Source of the DNA: Syntrophomonadaceae bacterium
Lineage (GTDB): Bacteria > Bacillota_D > Dethiobacteria > DTU022
DNA length: 6,593 bases
Assembly (NCBI GenBank): GCA_003562605.1
Contig: PWUG01000234.1
Span: 1-6,593 of the forward strand
Direction of reading: 5' to 3'
Shown: positions 5,545 through 6,593 of the stretch, piece after piece
Layout of the letters: each line of letters opens with the position of its first letter
Numbering within the stretch: position 1 is the first letter of the stretch
Position numbers and translations under genes: made by a program
The notes under the pieces: generated by a model
What the model was told of the DNA's origin: nothing
Seen by the model: only the letters and a program-made list of their open reading frames with translations
Databases searched by the model: none

Positions 5545-6540
5545 TTGAAAAATAAATGGCTGTTCAGAGCAGCCGTAATTATCGTGGTATTGGTTGTACT
5601 GGGCTTTTTTATACGCATCGATTACTTCGTTATAAGGCCAAGCAGGGCTGTCGATTTGAGCGACCTAATTGCTGTGGAAAATGCAGACGAAGATGATCGG
5701 GGTGTATTTTATCTGGTTACCGTTACCCAGCAAAGAGCCAGCATTTTGATGGCAGTATATGGTCTTTTACATCCTTACATGGAATTAAACCCTATGGAGA
5801 GGGTTATCCCCATGGATATGGATGAAACAGAATATCGGGAGTTGCTGGCGGAAAATATGATCGAAAGCCAGCATTTAGCCCAGGTTGTCGCATTACGAAG
5901 AGCCGGCTATGAGGTTGATATTGTAAGTGAAGGGGTCGAGGTGGTTGGGTTTCTGGATGATGCCCCTGCGGCGGGTTATCTGCAGGAGGGAGACAAGATC
6001 ATTTCAATTGATGATAACCCTGTTTTCCTGGCTACTGAAGTTCCCCTGCTTGTACAGGACCGGGTGGTTGGTGCTGATGTCGCTATATCAATCGTCCGTG
6101 ATGATCATGACATGCTTCTATTTATACCTACAGGGATTCATCCCGAAGATGATTTAATGCCCTACCTTGGTATATTTATTCGGACTATGCCCTGGGAACC
6201 GGTTATACCGATCAATATAACCATGAATACGGGCAGAATCAGCGGACCGTCGGCAGGTTTAATGTTTGTCCTGGAAATTATGAACCAGATTCTGCCGGAA
6301 GACCTGACAGCCGGGAAAGCAATTGCCGGAACCGGCACTATCGATATGAACGAGAAGGTTGGCCGGATTGGTGGTGTTGTACAGAAGGTTGTTGCAGCAG
6401 AAAGAGCTGGCGCAGAATATTTTCTTGTCCCACTCGGCAATTACAGTGAAGTTAAAAAAGTTGCAAAAAATATAGTAATTGTTTCCGTGGAAAATCTGGA
6501 GGAAGCCCTTGATTTCTTATTAACACTGGATCAATCCTGA
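5545..6540 (+). CDS. ylbL: Membrane-anchored PDZ/Lon-type serine protease, YlbL family
   Basis: The protein is 331 residues from TTG 5545, close to Bacillus YlbL. An N-terminal signal anchor (about 6-22, after KNKW) places the rest outside the membrane. A PDZ domain lies at about 122-196, with the ligand-loop stretch GFLDDAPAAGYLQEGDKI (136-153). A Lon (S16) protease domain follows at about 210-325. Ser236 in SGPSAGL and Lys281 in GGVVQKV form the Ser-Lys dyad, 45 residues apart as in this family, with GTGTID (263-268) between. In B. subtilis YlbL, with CtpA, clears the SOS division inhibitor YneA; the same role here is inference. TTG 5545 is preferred over TTG 5539 because AAGAAGG ends 7 nt before it but only 1 nt before 5539. 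It is probably cotranscribed with coaD; no terminator precedes it. Confidence 0.93.
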   Translation: MKNKWLFRAAVIIVVLVVLGFFIRIDYFVIRPSRAVDLSDLIAVENADEDDRGVFYLVTVTQQRASILMAVYGLLHPYMELNPMERVIPMDMDETEYRELLAENMIESQHLAQVVALRRAGYEVDIVSEGVEVVGFLDDAPAAGYLQEGDKIISIDDNPVFLATEVPLLVQDRVVGADVAISIVRDDHDMLLFIPTGIHPEDDLMPYLGIFIRTMPWEPVIPINITMNTGRISGPSAGLMFVLEIMNQILPEDLTAGKAIAGTGTIDMNEKVGRIGGVVQKVVAAERAGAEYFLVPLGNYSEVKKVAKNIVIVSVENLEEALDFLLTLDQS

Positions 6541-6546
6541 TCGATT

Positions 6547-6575
6547 TTGACACTGTTCAGGCAGGGTGCTATACT
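6547..6575 (+). promoter_or_regulatory. Strong sigma-A promoter for a gene beyond the right edge
   Basis: TTGACA (6547-6552, perfect -35), a 17-bp spacer and TATACT (6570-6575) with an extended TGC make the best promoter in the window. It starts 7 bp after the ylbL stop, with no terminator between. In Firmicutes the yceD (DUF177)-rpmF pair is a frequent next neighbour and would suit a strong promoter, but that gene is outside the window. Confidence 0.85.
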
Positions 6576-6593
6576 TAATATAGAGAGTTAAAT

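Noticed and set aside
6162..6440. 92-codon minus-strand frame inside ylbL
   Set aside because: It is opposite the conserved Lon-type protease domain with its Ser-Lys dyad, so it is a shadow.
1..6593. CRISPR array, intact insertion sequence, phage genes or defence island
   Set aside because: No regularly spaced repeats, transposase, integrase or defence-type domains are visible; all long frames are metabolic or housekeeping genes.

Overview
The window looks like chromosomal DNA from an anaerobic, low-to-moderate-GC Firmicute (Clostridia-like, possibly a syntrophic or lactate/fatty-acid-using lineage). Supporting points are strong Shine-Dalgarno sequences, TTG and GTG starts, sigma-A style promoters with extended -10 motifs, a Bacillus FadE-type long acyl-CoA dehydrogenase, and a coaD-ylbL cluster resembling the Firmicute ylb region. 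The species cannot be fixed from the sequence alone.

Layout. (1) Positions 1-1885, minus strand: a GlcD-family FAD-linked 2-hydroxyacid dehydrogenase, followed 35 bp downstream by the N-terminal 141 residues of a LarA-family nickel-pincer racemase that runs off the left edge. The pair suggests a racemise-then-oxidise module for lactate or a similar 2-hydroxyacid. (2) Positions 1886-2428, no protein gene: the glcD leader with several perfect dyads, a lone DnaA-box match, a short GGGGACGG-type fragment that may be a mobile-element relic, and a complete tRNA-Leu(CAA) on the minus strand with its own promoter and terminator. (3) Positions 2429-4210, plus strand: a 593-residue acyl-CoA dehydrogenase ending at a long bidirectional terminator shared with the convergent rpmB. 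(4) Positions 4303-4561, minus strand: rpmB encoding a four-cysteine (zinc-type) ribosomal protein bL28, with a clear promoter. (5) Positions 4666-6540, plus strand: coaD (TTG start), a small two-helix membrane protein, and a membrane-anchored PDZ/Lon-type serine protease (YlbL family), probably one operon. (6) Positions 6547-6575: a near-consensus promoter pointing out of the right edge, probably driving the next gene (yceD-rpmF is a common neighbour here; inference).

The genes divide into catabolism (2-hydroxyacid oxidation, fatty acyl-CoA oxidation, both yielding electrons on flavin) and housekeeping (tRNA-Leu, bL28, coenzyme A synthesis, membrane proteolysis). CoaD supplies the coenzyme A that acyl-CoA dehydrogenase substrates carry, but the two genes are separated by rpmB on the opposite strand and there is no sign of joint control. 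I found no CRISPR array, intact insertion sequence, phage gene or defence system. The region is largely ordinary; the points most worth checking are the structured glcD leader, the variant LarA motifs, the ATG-TTT-TGA mini-ORF overlapping the coaD start, and the small membrane protein between coaD and ylbL.
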